A program made the position numbers and the translations under genes. A stretch of DNA of 64,000 bases, taken from NCBI RefSeq assembly GCF_000828055.2, contig NZ_CP010523.2, forward strand, positions 3,906,001-3,970,000. The letters are read 5' to 3'. Below are positions 19,222 to 28,952 of the stretch, piece by piece. Position 1 is the first letter of the stretch. Every line of letters begins with the position of its first letter. Below the pieces are notes generated by a model. It was given only the letters and a program-made list of their open reading frames with translations. It had not been told where the DNA came from and searched no databases. The stretch is from Klebsiella variicola (GTDB lineage Bacteria > Pseudomonadota > Gammaproteobacteria > Enterobacterales > Enterobacteriaceae).

Positions 19222-20646
19222 ATGACAAAAAAACTCCATATTAAAACCTGGGGCTGTCAGATGAACGAGTATGATTCATCAAAGATGGCCGATCTGCTGG
19301 ATGCGACACATGGGTATCAACTGACCGAAGTGGCGGAAGAAGCAGATGTGCTGTTGCTCAATACCTGCTCAATTCGTGAGAAGGCCCAGGAAAAAGTTTT
19401 CCATCAGCTCGGACGCTGGAAGCTGCTGAAAGAGAAAAACCCGGACCTGATTATTGGCGTTGGCGGCTGCGTGGCCTCCCAGGAAGGCGACCATATTCGT
19501 CAGCGCGCACACTATGTCGATATTATTTTCGGGCCGCAAACCCTGCACCGCCTGCCGGAGATGATTAACGCCGTGCGCGGCAACCGCAGCCCGGTGGTGG
19601 ATATCAGCTTCCCGGAAATTGAAAAATTCGATCGCCTGCCAGAGCCGCGCGCCGACGGCCCGACCGCCTTTGTTTCGATTATGGAAGGCTGCAACAAATA
19701 CTGTACCTACTGCGTGGTGCCGTACACCCGCGGAGAAGAGGTCAGCCGTCCGTGCGACGATATCCTGTTTGAAATCGCCCAGCTGGCGGCGCAGGGCGTG
19801 CGTGAGGTTAATCTGCTGGGCCAGAACGTTAACGCCTGGCGCGGTGAGAATTACGACGGCACCACCGGCAGCTTTGCCGATCTGCTGCGTCTGGTCGCCG
19901 CCATCGACGGCATCGACCGTATTCGCTTCACCACCAGCCACCCGATCGAATTTACCGACGATATCATCGAGGTCTATCGCGATACGCCGGAACTGGTGAG
20001 CTTCCTGCACCTGCCGGTGCAGAGTGGTTCTGACCGGGTTCTGAATCTGATGGGACGCACCCATACCGCACTGGAGTACAAAGCGATTATTCGCAAGCTG
20101 CGTGAGGCGCGCCCGGATATTCAGATAAGCTCCGACTTTATTGTCGGCTTCCCCGGCGAAACTACAGACGATTTCGAAAAGACGATGAAGCTAATCGCCG
20201 ACGTCAATTTCGATATGAGCTACAGCTTTATCTTCTCCGCTCGCCCGGGCACTCCAGCGGCCGATATGGTCGATGACGTGCCGGAGGAGGATAAAAAGCA
20301 ACGTCTGTATATTCTGCAGGAGCGAATCAACCAGCAGGCGATGGCCTGGAGCCGTCGCATGCTCGGCACGGTACAGCGCATTCTGGTGGAAGGCACGTCG
20401 CGTAAGAACCTGATGGAGCTTTCCGGGCGCACCGAGAACAACCGCGTGGTCAACTTCGAAGGTACGCCGGATATGGTCGGTAAATTCGTCGATGTTGAAA
20501 TCGTCGATGTTTACACCAACTCGCTGCGCGGCAAAATCGTGCGTACCGAAGCGGAGATGGGTCTGCGTATCGCTGAATCACCTGAATCAGTGATTGCCCG
20601 CACCCGTAAAGAGAACGATCTTGGCGTGGGTATCTATCAGCCGTGA
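19222..20646 (+). CDS. miaB: tRNA-2-methylthio-N6-isopentenyladenosine synthase MiaB
   Basis: MiaB methylthiolates i6A37 in tRNAs reading UNN codons. The 474-residue enzyme has the three N-terminal cysteines for the auxiliary cluster (C12, C49, C83), the radical-SAM triad C157/C161/C164 (CNKYCTYC), and a C-terminal TRAM domain. The start [10 protein letters not shown] agrees with the E. coli protein. An ATG four codons upstream (MSKSMTKK) cannot be excluded, because neither start has a strong ribosome binding site. Confidence 0.95.
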   Translation: MTKKLHIKTWGCQMNEYDSSKMADLLDATHGYQLTEVAEEADVLLLNTCSIREKAQEKVFHQLGRWKLLKEKNPDLIIGVGGCVASQEGDHIRQRAHYVDIIFGPQTLHRLPEMINAVRGNRSPVVDISFPEIEKFDRLPEPRADGPTAFVSIMEGCNKYCTYCVVPYTRGEEVSRPCDDILFEIAQLAAQGVREVNLLGQNVNAWRGENYDGTTGSFADLLRLVAAIDGIDRIRFTTSHPIEFTDDIIEVYRDTPELVSFLHLPVQSGSDRVLNLMGRTHTALEYKAIIRKLREARPDIQISSDFIVGFPGETTDDFEKTMKLIADVNFDMSYSFIFSARPGTPAADMVDDVPEEDKKQRLYILQERINQQAMAWSRRMLGTVQRILVEGTSRKNLMELSGRTENNRVVNFEGTPDMVGKFVDVEIVDVYTNSLRGKIVRTEAEMGLRIAESPESVIARTRKENDLGVGIYQP

Positions 20647-20799
20647 TCCCTTCAGGCCTGTCGGTTCCGGCAGGCCTTGTAATTCCTCTCTCCGTCCCTA
20701 TATCTACAGCAATGCTTGCGCCATTTTCCTGTGACGTAAATAATTTCCTGATTAGCCGGCCACGCGCCGCGTCCGGCCACCTGCGTAAAGAGGAACAGT

Positions 20800-21846
20800 T
20801 TGAACATAGACACTCGTGAAATTACCCTGGAGCCAGCGGATAACGCACGCCTGTTAGCCTTGTGCGGCCCGTTTGACGACAACATCAAACAGCTGGAGCG
20901 TCGGTTAGGCATTGAGATCAACCGCCGTGACAATCACTTTAAACTGACCGGACGCGCTATTTGCGTACACGCCGCCGCCGATATTCTGCGCAGCCTGTAT
21001 GTCGATACGGCGCCGATGCGCGGTCAGATTCAGGATATTGAGCCGGAGCAGATCCATCTGGCGATCAAAGAGGCGCGCGTGCTGGAGCAGAGCGCCGAGA
21101 GCGTGCCGGAGTACGGGAAAGCCGTCAATATCAAGACCAAGCGCGGGGTGATCAAACCGCGTACGCCGAACCAGGCGCAGTACATCGCCAATATCCTCGA
21201 TCATGACATCACTTTCGGCGTGGGTCCGGCGGGGACGGGTAAAACCTATCTGGCGGTGGCGGCGGCGGTCGATGCGCTGGAGCGTCAGGAGATCCGCCGT
21301 ATTCTGCTGACCCGTCCGGCCGTCGAGGCTGGCGAAAAGCTCGGCTTCCTGCCCGGCGATCTGAGCCAGAAAGTCGACCCATATCTGCGCCCACTGTATG
21401 ACGCGCTGTTTGAGATGCTCGGCTTTGAGAAAGTGGAGAAGCTGATTGAGCGTAACGTCATCGAAGTGGCCCCGCTGGCCTATATGCGCGGACGAACGCT
21501 GAATGACGCCTTTATCATTCTTGATGAAAGCCAGAACACCACCATCGAACAGATGAAGATGTTCCTGACCCGCATCGGCTTTAACTCCAAGGCGGTGATC
21601 ACCGGCGACATCACGCAGATTGACCTGCCGCGCAGCACCAAATCCGGTCTGCGCCACGCCATCGAAGTGCTGGCCGAAGTCGATGAGATCAGCTTTAACT
21701 TCTTCCATAGCGAAGACGTGGTGCGCCATCCGGTGGTTGCCCGTATCGTTAACGCCTATGAGGCGTGGGAAGCCGCAGACCAGAAACGTAAAGCAGAACT
21801 GGCCGCCGAGCGCAAACGCGAAGCCCAGGAACAGGAGCAAAAATGA
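20800..21846 (+). CDS. ybeZ: PhoH-like ATPase YbeZ
   Basis: This 348-residue PhoH-family protein has Walker A GPAGTGKT at residues 142-149 and Walker B IILDES near 240. The family is linked to RNA metabolism, and YbeZ partners the RNase YbeY. The start is TTG at 20800, chosen because AGAGGAACAG stands directly before it and no better ATG exists. The stop overlaps the ybeY start by four bases (ATGA), so the two are coupled. Confidence 0.94.
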
Positions 21847-22316
21847 GTCAGGTGATCCTCGATTTACAGCTGGCCTGCGAAGAGACCAGCGGCCTGCCGG
21901 ACGAAGCCCTTTTTCAGCGCTGGGTCGATGCCGTCATTCCGCCATTTCAGGAGGAGTCAGAGTTAACGATTCGTCTGGTCGATGTTGCAGAAAGCCACGA
22001 GCTGAACCTGACCTACCGCGGCAAGGATAAGCCGACCAACGTCCTCTCCTTCCCGTTTGAAGCGCCGCCGGGGATTGAAATGCCGCTGCTCGGCGATCTG
22101 ATCATCTGCCGTCAGGTGGTGGAGCAGGAAGCCAGCGAGCAAGGTAAGCCCCTGGAGGCGCACTGGGCGCATATGGTGGTGCACGGCAGCCTGCATCTGC
22201 TGGGCTACGATCATATCGAAGACGACGAAGCGGAAGAGATGGAAGGCCTTGAAACAGAGATAATGCTTGCTCTGGGCTATGAGGACCCGTACATTTCCGA
22301 GAAGATTGCTGAATAG
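21843..22316 (+). CDS. ybeY: Endoribonuclease / rRNA maturation factor YbeY
   Basis: YbeY is a zinc-dependent endoribonuclease needed for 16S rRNA 3'-end maturation and 70S quality control. The 157-residue product has the metal-binding [11 protein letters not shown] with H114, H118 and H124, and the conserved arginine at residue 59 (YRG). It is translationally coupled to ybeZ. Confidence 0.96.
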
Positions 22317-22322
22317 CCCCCT

Positions 22323-22353
22323 GCCGGATGGCGGCGCTTGCGCCGCATCCGGC
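22323..22353. repeat. REP-type palindrome between ybeY and corC
   Basis: GCCGGATGGCGGCGC is followed by an inverted GCGCCGCATCCGGC. This is the typical repetitive extragenic palindrome of enterobacteria, placed seven bases after the ybeY stop, where it can stabilise upstream mRNA. Confidence 0.8.
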
Positions 22354-22463
22354 CGCTGTTCCTGCATTTTGCCAGCCTGAACGTCAGGCACCCCATGCCG
22401 TCCGGCGCTGAGTTTACGCGCGACGAGCGACAGTTAAATCAACATGAGAACCCAAACGACGCC

Positions 22464-23342
22464 ATGAGCGACGACAATTCACACAGTAGTGACACAGTAA
22501 ACAGCAAAAAGGGATTTTTCTCCCTGTTACTCAGCCAGCTTTTTCACGGGGAACCGAAAAACCGTGATGAACTGCTGGCGCTGATCCGTGATTCCGGGCA
22601 GAACGATCTTATCGATGAAGATACGCGTGACATGCTCGAAGGGGTAATGGATATCGCCGACCAGCGGGTCCGCGACATTATGATCCCCCGTTCACAAATG
22701 ATAACCCTGAAACGCAACCAGACGCTGGACGAGTGCCTGGATGTCATTATCGAATCCGCTCACTCGCGCTTCCCGGTCATCAGTGAAGATAAAGATCACA
22801 TCGAAGGGATTCTGATGGCCAAGGATCTGCTGCCGTTTATGCGCAGCGACGCCGAAGCCTTCAGCATGGAAAAAGTGTTACGGCCGGCGGTTGTCGTCCC
22901 GGAAAGCAAGCGGGTCGACCGCATGCTGAAAGAGTTTCGCTCACAGCGCTACCATATGGCGATCGTTATTGACGAATTCGGCGGCGTCTCCGGCCTGGTG
23001 ACCATCGAGGATATCCTTGAGCTCATCGTCGGGGAAATTGAAGACGAATACGACGAAGAAGAAGATATCGATTTCCGCCAGCTGAGCCGCCACACCTGGA
23101 CGGTGCGCGCTCTGGCCTCCATCGAAGACTTCAACGACGCCTTCGACACGCACTTCAGCGATGAAGAAGTGGATACCATTGGTGGGCTGGTGATGCAGGC
23201 CTTCGGCCATCTGCCGGCCCGCGGCGAATCTATCGACATTGATGGTTACCAATTCAAGGTGGCAATGGCAGATAGCCGTCGTATCATTCAGGTGCATGTA
23301 AAGCTGCCCGATGACGCTCCCCAGCCGAAGCTGGAAGAGTAA
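22464..23342 (+). CDS. corC: CNNM-related CBS-domain protein CorC (YbeX)
   Basis: CorC is linked to magnesium and cobalt homeostasis, and in E. coli also to ribosome function. The 292-residue product has two CBS motifs at about residues 70-200 (ARG-rich [11 protein letters not shown], then [13 protein letters not shown]). The CorC_HlyC transporter-associated domain follows, after the DEEEDIDF acidic stretch. It lacks the membrane domain of full CNNM proteins. [10 protein letters not shown] was chosen as the start for agreement with E. coli; longer in-frame starts would extend into the REP. Confidence 0.92.
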   Translation: MSDDNSHSSDTVNSKKGFFSLLLSQLFHGEPKNRDELLALIRDSGQNDLIDEDTRDMLEGVMDIADQRVRDIMIPRSQMITLKRNQTLDECLDVIIESAHSRFPVISEDKDHIEGILMAKDLLPFMRSDAEAFSMEKVLRPAVVVPESKRVDRMLKEFRSQRYHMAIVIDEFGGVSGLVTIEDILELIVGEIEDEYDEEEDIDFRQLSRHTWTVRALASIEDFNDAFDTHFSDEEVDTIGGLVMQAFGHLPARGESIDIDGYQFKVAMADSRRIIQVHVKLPDDAPQPKLEE

Positions 23343-23470
23343 TCCGCGGCGCTGAAGGTCACGGCCAGCCGGGAGACAGACCGTGGGCGATCCCCGGCTG
23401 TCCCCTCCCCCTGCTGGCAAACAGCATAGCCTGTGGCAACAGGCGTTAATTTACGGGACGATTAGCCTAA

Positions 23471-25009
23471 ATGGTATTTGCCTCTCTTCTTGAACGCCAG
23501 CGCGTACGTCTGTTGCTGGCGCTATTGTTTGGAGCCAGCGGAACGCTGGCTTTTTCACCTTATGACTTCTGGCCGGCGGCTATCGTTTCGCTGGCCGGTC
23601 TGCAGGCATTGACCCTCAACCGACGCCCGCTGCAAAGCGCCGGGATCGGCTATTTCTGGGGGCTCGGGCTCTTTGGCACGGGTATCAACTGGGTCTATGT
23701 CAGCATCGCGCAGTTCGGCGGCATGCCTGGCCCGGTTAACGTCTTCCTCGTCGTTCTGCTGGCGGCCTATCTCTCGCTCTATACCGGCCTGTTTGCCGGC
23801 CTGCTCGCCCGGCTGTGGCCCAAAACCAGCTGGCTGCGGGTGGCTATCGCCGCTCCCGTCGTCTGGCAAATCACCGAGTTCCTGCGCGGCTGGGTGCTGA
23901 CCGGCTTCCCATGGCTGCAGTTCGGCTACAGCCAGATTGACGGCCCGCTGAAAGGTCTCGCGCCGGTGATGGGCGTCGAGGCGATCAACTTCCTGCTGAT
24001 GATGGTTAGCGGCCTGCTGGCCCTGGCCCTCGTCCAGCGTAACTGGAAGCCGCTGGCTATTGCCGCGCTGCTGTTCGCCCTGCCGTTCCCGCTGCGCTAT
24101 ATCCAGTGGTATCAGCTGCTGCCGGAGCGCGCGACCCAGGTCTCGCTGGTGCAAGGCGATATCCCACAGGCCATGAAGTGGGACGAGAAGCAGCTGGTCA
24201 ACACCCTGAAAACCTACCTGGCGCTGACCCAGCCGCATATCGGCCACTCGCAGCTGATTATCTGGCCCGAGTCGGCGATCCCGGATCTGGAGATCAACCA
24301 GCAGCAGTTCCTCAGCATGATGGACGATCTGCTGCGCGCAAAAGACAGTTCGCTGATCACCGGCATTGTCGATGCGCGTCTCAATAAGCAGAACCGCTAC
24401 GATACCTACAACACCATCATTACCCTCGGTAAAGATAACCCGTACCGCTACGACTCGACCAACCGTTACAACAAGAACCATCTGGTGCCGTTCGGTGAGT
24501 TTGTGCCGCTGGAATCGATTCTGCGTCCGCTGGCGCCGTTCTTTGACCTGCCGATGTCCTCCTTCAGCCGCGGCCCCTACGTGCAGCCGCAGCTGATGGC
24601 GCATAACCTGAAGCTGACCGCCGCCATCTGCTACGAGATCATCCTCGGGGAACAGGTACGCGATAACTTCCGGCCGGATACCGACTTCCTGCTGACCATC
24701 TCCAATGACGCCTGGTTCGGTAAGTCCATCGGTCCGTGGCAACACTTCCAGATGGCGCGGATGCGCGCCCTGGAGCTAGCCCGCCCACTCCTGCGCAGCA
24801 CCAACAACGGCATTACTGCGGTGATCGGCCCGCGCGGCGAGATCCAGAAGATGATCCCGCAGTTTACCCGCGAGGTGTTGACCACCACCGTGACGCCCAC
24901 CAGCGGCTTAACCCCTTACGCCCGCACCGGCAACTGGCCGCTATGGGCGCTGACGGCGCTGTTAGGCTTCGCTGCGCTACTGATGAGCCTGCGTCAGCGT
25001 CGCCGATAA
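23471..25009 (+). CDS. lnt: Apolipoprotein N-acyltransferase
   Basis: Lnt adds the third acyl chain to the N-terminal cysteine of lipoproteins in the inner membrane. The 512-residue protein has about seven hydrophobic segments before residue 215. The periplasmic nitrilase domain follows, with the catalytic triad E267, K335 and C387 in the same places as in E. coli. A last membrane segment lies near 485-505. It follows corC by 128 bases, as in other enterobacteria. Its lipoprotein substrates in this window include ChiQ, LptE and RlpA. Confidence 0.97.
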   Translation: MVFASLLERQRVRLLLALLFGASGTLAFSPYDFWPAAIVSLAGLQALTLNRRPLQSAGIGYFWGLGLFGTGINWVYVSIAQFGGMPGPVNVFLVVLLAAYLSLYTGLFAGLLARLWPKTSWLRVAIAAPVVWQITEFLRGWVLTGFPWLQFGYSQIDGPLKGLAPVMGVEAINFLLMMVSGLLALALVQRNWKPLAIAALLFALPFPLRYIQWYQLLPERATQVSLVQGDIPQAMKWDEKQLVNTLKTYLALTQPHIGHSQLIIWPESAIPDLEINQQQFLSMMDDLLRAKDSSLITGIVDARLNKQNRYDTYNTIITLGKDNPYRYDSTNRYNKNHLVPFGEFVPLESILRPLAPFFDLPMSSFSRGPYVQPQLMAHNLKLTAAICYEIILGEQVRDNFRPDTDFLLTISNDAWFGKSIGPWQHFQMARMRALELARPLLRSTNNGITAVIGPRGEIQKMIPQFTREVLTTTVTPTSGLTPYARTGNWPLWALTALLGFAALLMSLRQRRR

Positions 25010-25017
25010 GTTTCTCC

Positions 25018-25046
25018 GCCGGCGACGCCCGTCGCCGGCATTTTTT
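25018..25046 (+). terminator. lnt terminator
   Basis: GCCGGCGAC pairs with GTCGCCGGC over a GCCC loop, followed by ATTTTTT, directly after the lnt stop. Confidence 0.9.
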
Positions 25047-25065
25047 CTCCCCGCGCCAGCCATCC

Positions 25066-25081
25066 TGGCACAGTCATTGCT
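25066..25081 (+). promoter_or_regulatory. Sigma-54-type promoter upstream of gltI
   Basis: TGGCAC-N5-TTGCT fits the -24/-12 consensus very closely, including GG and GC at the right spacing. Transcription would begin near 25092 and give a leader of about 270 bases before gltI. A sigma-54 promoter for gltIJKL (formerly ybeJ) is consistent with nitrogen control as I recall it from E. coli. No start site is proved here. Confidence 0.6.
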
Positions 25082-25149
25082 TTATTCTCCCTGGTAGCGC
25101 CATCGTCCGACCCAGTGCAACCGGGTTGCACCATAAACGTTCGGCGGTC

Positions 25150-25164
25150 GCGCTATTTTGGTGC
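25150..25164. promoter_or_regulatory. NtrC-like binding site
   Basis: GCGC-TATTTT-GGTGC matches the GCAC-N6-GGTGC form of NtrC sites with one change. It lies downstream of the sigma-54-type promoter, not upstream, which is unusual. A second inverted repeat of the same half-sites, GTGCAACC/GGTTGCAC, lies at 25115-25131. Confidence 0.4.
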
Positions 25165-25300
25165 AATGGAAGATCTTTGCCTCCCATTGGTGCGGTGCAC
25201 TTCGCAAAAATAAACAATAAAACAGCAAAATCTTTACATTAAGCCAAACTAAATGCTAACAAACACATACAAATGCGGCACGTGGACGCGTGCCTCGAAT

Positions 25301-25320
25301 AACAACACACACAATCACAA
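25301..25320 (+). promoter_or_regulatory. CA-rich GcvB target in the gltI leader
   Basis: AACAACACACACAATCACAA lies 45-64 bases before the gltI ATG. GcvB uses a G/U-rich region to pair with such CA-rich sites, and gltI is a well-known target at about this distance. A short hairpin GGCACG/CGTGCC precedes it at 25277-25294. Confidence 0.65.
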
Positions 25321-25364
25321 TGGGTATCAATAGCGCCGCTGACGCTACGGATAAGGAGTTGGAT

Positions 25365-26276
25365 ATGCAATTACGTAAACTGGCCGCCGCAATGCTGGTC
25401 ATGGGTGTGACCGCCGGTCTGGCACACGCAGAAGATGCCGCCCCGGCGGCAGGCCAGAGCACCCTGGATAAGATCGCCAAAAATGGGGTTATCGTTGTCG
25501 GCCATCGTGAATCTTCAGTCCCGTTCTCTTACTACGATAACCAGCAGAAGGTTGTGGGCTACTCTCAGGACTACTCCAACGCCATCGTTGATGCCATCAA
25601 GAAAAAGCTGAACAAGCCGGACCTGCAGGTCAAACTGATCCCTGTCACCTCGCAGAACCGTATCCCGCTGCTGCAGAATGGCACCTTTGATTTCGAGTGC
25701 GGCTCAACCACCAACAACCTTGAGCGCCAGAAACAGGCGGCCTTCTCCGATACCATCTTCGTGGTCGGCACCCGTCTGCTGGTGAAGAAAGGCGGTCCGA
25801 TCAAAGATTTCCCGGACCTGAAGGATAAAGCGGTCGTTGTCACCTCCGGAACCACCTCAGAGATCCTGCTGCATAAGCTGAACGATGAGAAAAAAATGAA
25901 TATGCGCATTATCAGCGCCAAAGATCATGGCGACTCTTTCCGCACCCTGGAAAGCGGACGCGCCGTGGCCTTTATGATGGATGACGCTCTGCTGGCCGGC
26001 GAACGCGCCAAGGCGAAGAAACCGGATAACTGGGAAATCGTCGGCACCGCACAGTCGAAAGAAGCCTATGGCTGCATGCTGCGTAAAGACGATCCGTCGT
26101 TCAAAGCGCTGGTCGATGAAACCGTTGCTCAGGCCCAGACCTCTGGCGAAGCGGCGAAATGGTTTGATAAATGGTTCAAAAATCCAATTCCGCCGAAAAA
26201 CCTTAACCTGAACTTCGAACTGTCTGACGACATGAAAGCGCTGTTCAAATCACCTAATGACAAAGCACTGAACTAA
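25365..26276 (+). CDS. gltI: Glutamate/aspartate ABC transporter substrate-binding protein GltI
   Basis: GltI binds glutamate and aspartate in the periplasm and delivers them to GltJK. The 303-residue precursor has a signal peptide of 22 residues ending AHA. A type II periplasmic binding fold follows, with VGHRESSVPFSY at the start of the mature domain. The ATG at 25365 has AAGGAG seven bases upstream; an in-frame ATG at 25290 would destroy the signal peptide. Expression is probably controlled by GcvB at the leader and perhaps by sigma-54 at the promoter. Confidence 0.96.
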   Translation: MQLRKLAAAMLVMGVTAGLAHAEDAAPAAGQSTLDKIAKNGVIVVGHRESSVPFSYYDNQQKVVGYSQDYSNAIVDAIKKKLNKPDLQVKLIPVTSQNRIPLLQNGTFDFECGSTTNNLERQKQAAFSDTIFVVGTRLLVKKGGPIKDFPDLKDKAVVVTSGTTSEILLHKLNDEKKMNMRIISAKDHGDSFRTLESGRAVAFMMDDALLAGERAKAKKPDNWEIVGTAQSKEAYGCMLRKDDPSFKALVDETVAQAQTSGEAAKWFDKWFKNPIPPKNLNLNFELSDDMKALFKSPNDKALN

Positions 26277-26428
26277 TTATAACAACCAGGGGCGGGATAT
26301 CCTGCCCTCCCGATGATTGTCACAGCACGGACAGACTATACGGTGGCTGGTCGTTCCCCAGCCGCCGCGAATACCGAAACAAGCTGGACAACCGTCTTCG
26401 AGGGTAGCAATGGCTACCCTTTTTTTTC
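26277..26428 (+). ncRNA. sroC: Probable SroC small RNA (gltI-gltJ intergenic)
   Basis: The interval between gltI and gltJ ends with a strong terminator hairpin 12 bases before gltJ. In E. coli and Salmonella this place encodes SroC, which is cut from the gltIJKL mRNA and acts as a sponge for GcvB. Size (about 150 bases), position and terminator agree. The 5' end is set by processing and is only approximate here. The identification rests on position and shape, not on sequence alignment. Confidence 0.6.
26401..26428 (+). terminator. Terminator hairpin at the end of SroC, before gltJ
   Basis: AGGGTAGC pairs with GCTACCCT over an AATG loop and is followed by eight T including the stem end. It lies inside the operon, so it should reduce gltJKL expression relative to gltI. 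Confidence 0.88.
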
Positions 26429-26440
26429 CAGGAGTCATGT

Positions 26441-27181
26441 ATGTCAATAGACTGGAACTGGGGGATATTCCTGCAACAGGCCCCCTTCGGCAACACTACC
26501 TACCTGGGCTGGCTGTGGAGCGGTTTTCAGATAACCGTCGCCCTCTCCATCTCGGCCTGGATCATCGCTTTTCTCGTCGGCTCACTGTTCGGCATTTTAC
26601 GCACGGTCCCCAATCGCTTCCTCTCGGGCATTGGCACCTGCTATGTCGAACTGTTTCGCAACGTGCCGCTGATCGTGCAGTTCTTTACCTGGTACCTGGT
26701 GGTGCCGGAATTCCTGCCGGAAAATATCGGCATGTGGTTTAAATCGGAGCTGGACCCAAACATTCAGTTCTTTGTCTCCTCCATGCTGTGCCTGGGGCTG
26801 TTTACCGCCGCCCGCGTCTGCGAGCAGGTACGCGCCGCCATTCAGTCGCTGCCGCGCGGGCAGAAGAACGCCGGTCTGGCGATGGGCCTGACCCTGCCGC
26901 AAACCTACCGCTACGTGCTGCTGCCGAACGCCTACCGCGTTATCGTGCCGCCGATGACCTCGGAAATGATGAACCTGGTGAAAAACTCGGCCATCGCCTC
27001 CACCATCGGTCTTGCCGATATGGCCGCGCAGGCGGGCAAACTGCTGGACTACTCCGCTCATGCCTGGGAGTCTTTTACGGCCATCACCCTGGCCTACGTC
27101 TTCATCAACGCGGTGATTATGCTGATTATGTATGTGGTCGAGCGTAAGGTTCGCCTGCCTGGCAATATGGGAGGCAAATAA
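26441..27181 (+). CDS. gltJ: Glutamate/aspartate ABC transporter permease GltJ
   Basis: This 246-residue inner-membrane permease of the HisM/polar amino acid type has about five membrane segments. The EAA loop, with [18 protein letters not shown], is near residues 148-165 and contacts the ATPase GltL. It starts 12 bases after a terminator-like hairpin, with CCAGGAGTCATGT before the ATG. Its last base is shared with the gltK start (TAATG). Confidence 0.95.
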   Translation: MSIDWNWGIFLQQAPFGNTTYLGWLWSGFQITVALSISAWIIAFLVGSLFGILRTVPNRFLSGIGTCYVELFRNVPLIVQFFTWYLVVPEFLPENIGMWFKSELDPNIQFFVSSMLCLGLFTAARVCEQVRAAIQSLPRGQKNAGLAMGLTLPQTYRYVLLPNAYRVIVPPMTSEMMNLVKNSAIASTIGLADMAAQAGKLLDYSAHAWESFTAITLAYVFINAVIMLIMYVVERKVRLPGNMGGK

Positions 27182-27855
27182 TGTACGATTTTGACTGGAG
27201 TTCGATCGTTCCGTCTATGCCCTATCTGCTGGCAGGGCTGGTGATCACCCTGAAGATTACGGTGATCGCCATCGTGGTCGGTATCGTCTGGGGCACCCTG
27301 CTGGCGGTGATGCGCCTGTCCAGCTTTCTGCCGCTGGCCTGGTTTGCTAAAACCTACGTTAACGTATTCCGTTCTATTCCGCTGGTGATGGTCCTGCTGT
27401 GGTTCTACCTGATTGTCCCGGGCTTCCTGCAGAACGTGCTGGGGCTGTCGCCGAAAACGGATATTCGCCTGATCTCGGCGATGGTGGCCTTTTCGATGTT
27501 CGAAGCCGCCTACTACTCAGAGATTATCCGCGCCGGCATTCAGAGCATCTCCCGCGGCCAGTCCGGCGCCGCGTTGGCGCTGGGGATGACCCACTGGCAG
27601 TCAATGCGGCTGGTGATCCTGCCGCAGGCCTTCCGCGCCATGGTACCGCTGCTGCTTACCCAGGGGATCGTTCTGTTCCAGGATACCTCGCTGGTGTATG
27701 TATTGAGCCTCGCCGACTTCTTCCGTACCGCCTCCACCATTGGCGAGCGTGACGGAACCCAGGTCGAAATGATCCTGTTCGCGGGCGGCGTCTATTTTGT
27801 GATTAGCCTCAGCGCCTCGCTGTTGGTCAGCTGGTTGAAGAAAAGGACTGTGTAA
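27181..27855 (+). CDS. gltK: Glutamate/aspartate ABC transporter permease GltK
   Basis: This 224-residue partner of GltJ belongs to the same family, with the EAA loop [20 protein letters not shown] near residues 130-150. Start and stop codons overlap those of gltJ and gltL by one base each, so translation of the three genes is coupled. Confidence 0.95.
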   Translation: MYDFDWSSIVPSMPYLLAGLVITLKITVIAIVVGIVWGTLLAVMRLSSFLPLAWFAKTYVNVFRSIPLVMVLLWFYLIVPGFLQNVLGLSPKTDIRLISAMVAFSMFEAAYYSEIIRAGIQSISRGQSGAALALGMTHWQSMRLVILPQAFRAMVPLLLTQGIVLFQDTSLVYVLSLADFFRTASTIGERDGTQVEMILFAGGVYFVISLSASLLVSWLKKRTV

Positions 27856-28580
27856 TGATTACCCTGAAAAACGTTTCAAAATGGTATGGTCACTTTCAGG
27901 TGCTGACCGATTGCTCCACGGAAGTGAAAAAAGGCGAAGTCGTGGTGGTCTGCGGGCCATCAGGCTCCGGTAAATCCACGCTGATTAAAACCGTAAACGG
28001 CCTTGAGCCCGTGCAACAGGGGCAGATTATCGTCGACGGCACCGTGGTTAACGATAAAAAGACCAACCTGGCTAAACTGCGCTCGCACGTCGGAATGGTC
28101 TTTCAGCATTTTGAACTGTTTCCGCACCTGTCGATTATCGACAACCTGACGCTGGCGCAGGTCAAAGTGCTTAACCGCGATAAAGCATCAGCGCGCAAGA
28201 AAGGCCTCAAATTGCTGGAGCGCGTTGGCCTGGCGGCGCATGCGGAAAAATATCCGGCGCAGCTCTCCGGTGGTCAGCAGCAGCGCGTGGCCATTGCCCG
28301 TGCCCTGTGTATGGACCCGATCGCTATGCTGTTTGATGAGCCCACCTCAGCGCTTGACCCGGAGATGATTAACGAGGTGCTGGACGTCATGGTCGAACTG
28401 GCCAACGAGGGGATGACCATGATGGTCGTGACCCATGAAATGGGTTTTGCCCGCAAGGTGGCGAACCGGGTGATCTTTATGGATGAAGGGAAGATTGTCG
28501 AAGATGCCGATAAAGAAGCCTTCTTTGCCAATCCGCAATCCGATCGCGCCAAAGATTTCCTCGCCAAAATTCTGCATTAA
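27855..28580 (+). CDS. gltL: Glutamate/aspartate ABC transporter ATPase GltL
   Basis: This 241-residue ABC ATPase powers uptake through GltJK. Walker [10 protein letters not shown] is at residues 34-42, the signature LSGGQQQR near 136, and Walker [13 protein letters not shown] just after it. It is the last gene of the operon and is followed by a terminator. Confidence 0.96.
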   Translation: MITLKNVSKWYGHFQVLTDCSTEVKKGEVVVVCGPSGSGKSTLIKTVNGLEPVQQGQIIVDGTVVNDKKTNLAKLRSHVGMVFQHFELFPHLSIIDNLTLAQVKVLNRDKASARKKGLKLLERVGLAAHAEKYPAQLSGGQQQRVAIARALCMDPIAMLFDEPTSALDPEMINEVLDVMVELANEGMTMMVVTHEMGFARKVANRVIFMDEGKIVEDADKEAFFANPQSDRAKDFLAKILH

Positions 28581-28589
28581 TCGTTATTC

Positions 28590-28625
28590 GCTGCGCATAC
28601 CGCCCGGTATGCGCAGCTTATCTTT
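28590..28625 (+). terminator. gltIJKL operon terminator
   Basis: GCTGCGCATACC pairs with GGTATGCGCAGC over a four-base loop, followed by TTATCTTT, nine bases past the gltL stop. Confidence 0.88.
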
Positions 28626-28952
28626 CCCGCCATATTATTCTTCTATATTATTTATGCGGCCGGTTATCGCTACTATCATTTACGTACCAAATAAACCTCA
28701 GTGATAAAAGCTGAACTTATTTATTAAATTGATCAATTCATAAAGAATTCACTAATGAATTCGTGGATCTGCTTCACTACCGCCGCTAGCATATAACGCC
28801 TCGTAACAGGTTCGTCGCACGATTATTTTATTAATTGAATATAATATTCTTGCCTGACCTCGCCTGCGCGAAATAAAGGCCATCAATATTCTCTGCCGCA
28901 CGCAGAATAACGGATGCGCCACCGAACCAATGAAACAAATGGATATTGCTTC
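28626..28952 (+). other. AT-rich control region of the two-partner secretion locus
   Basis: This stretch between the gltL terminator and the TpsB gene holds no gene that I can support. It is clearly richer in A and T than the flanking genes. It contains the palindrome AATTGATCAATT at 28727-28738 and a repeated GAATTC separated by six bases at 28745-28762. A good -10 hexamer TATAAT lies at 28840-28845, with no good -35 in front. The composition would suit H-NS silencing with activator dependence; that is inference. Confidence 0.5.

Noticed and set aside
28483-28704. A small frame over the gltL end and terminator
   Set aside because: It overlaps gltL out of frame and runs through the operon terminator, with no ribosome binding site.
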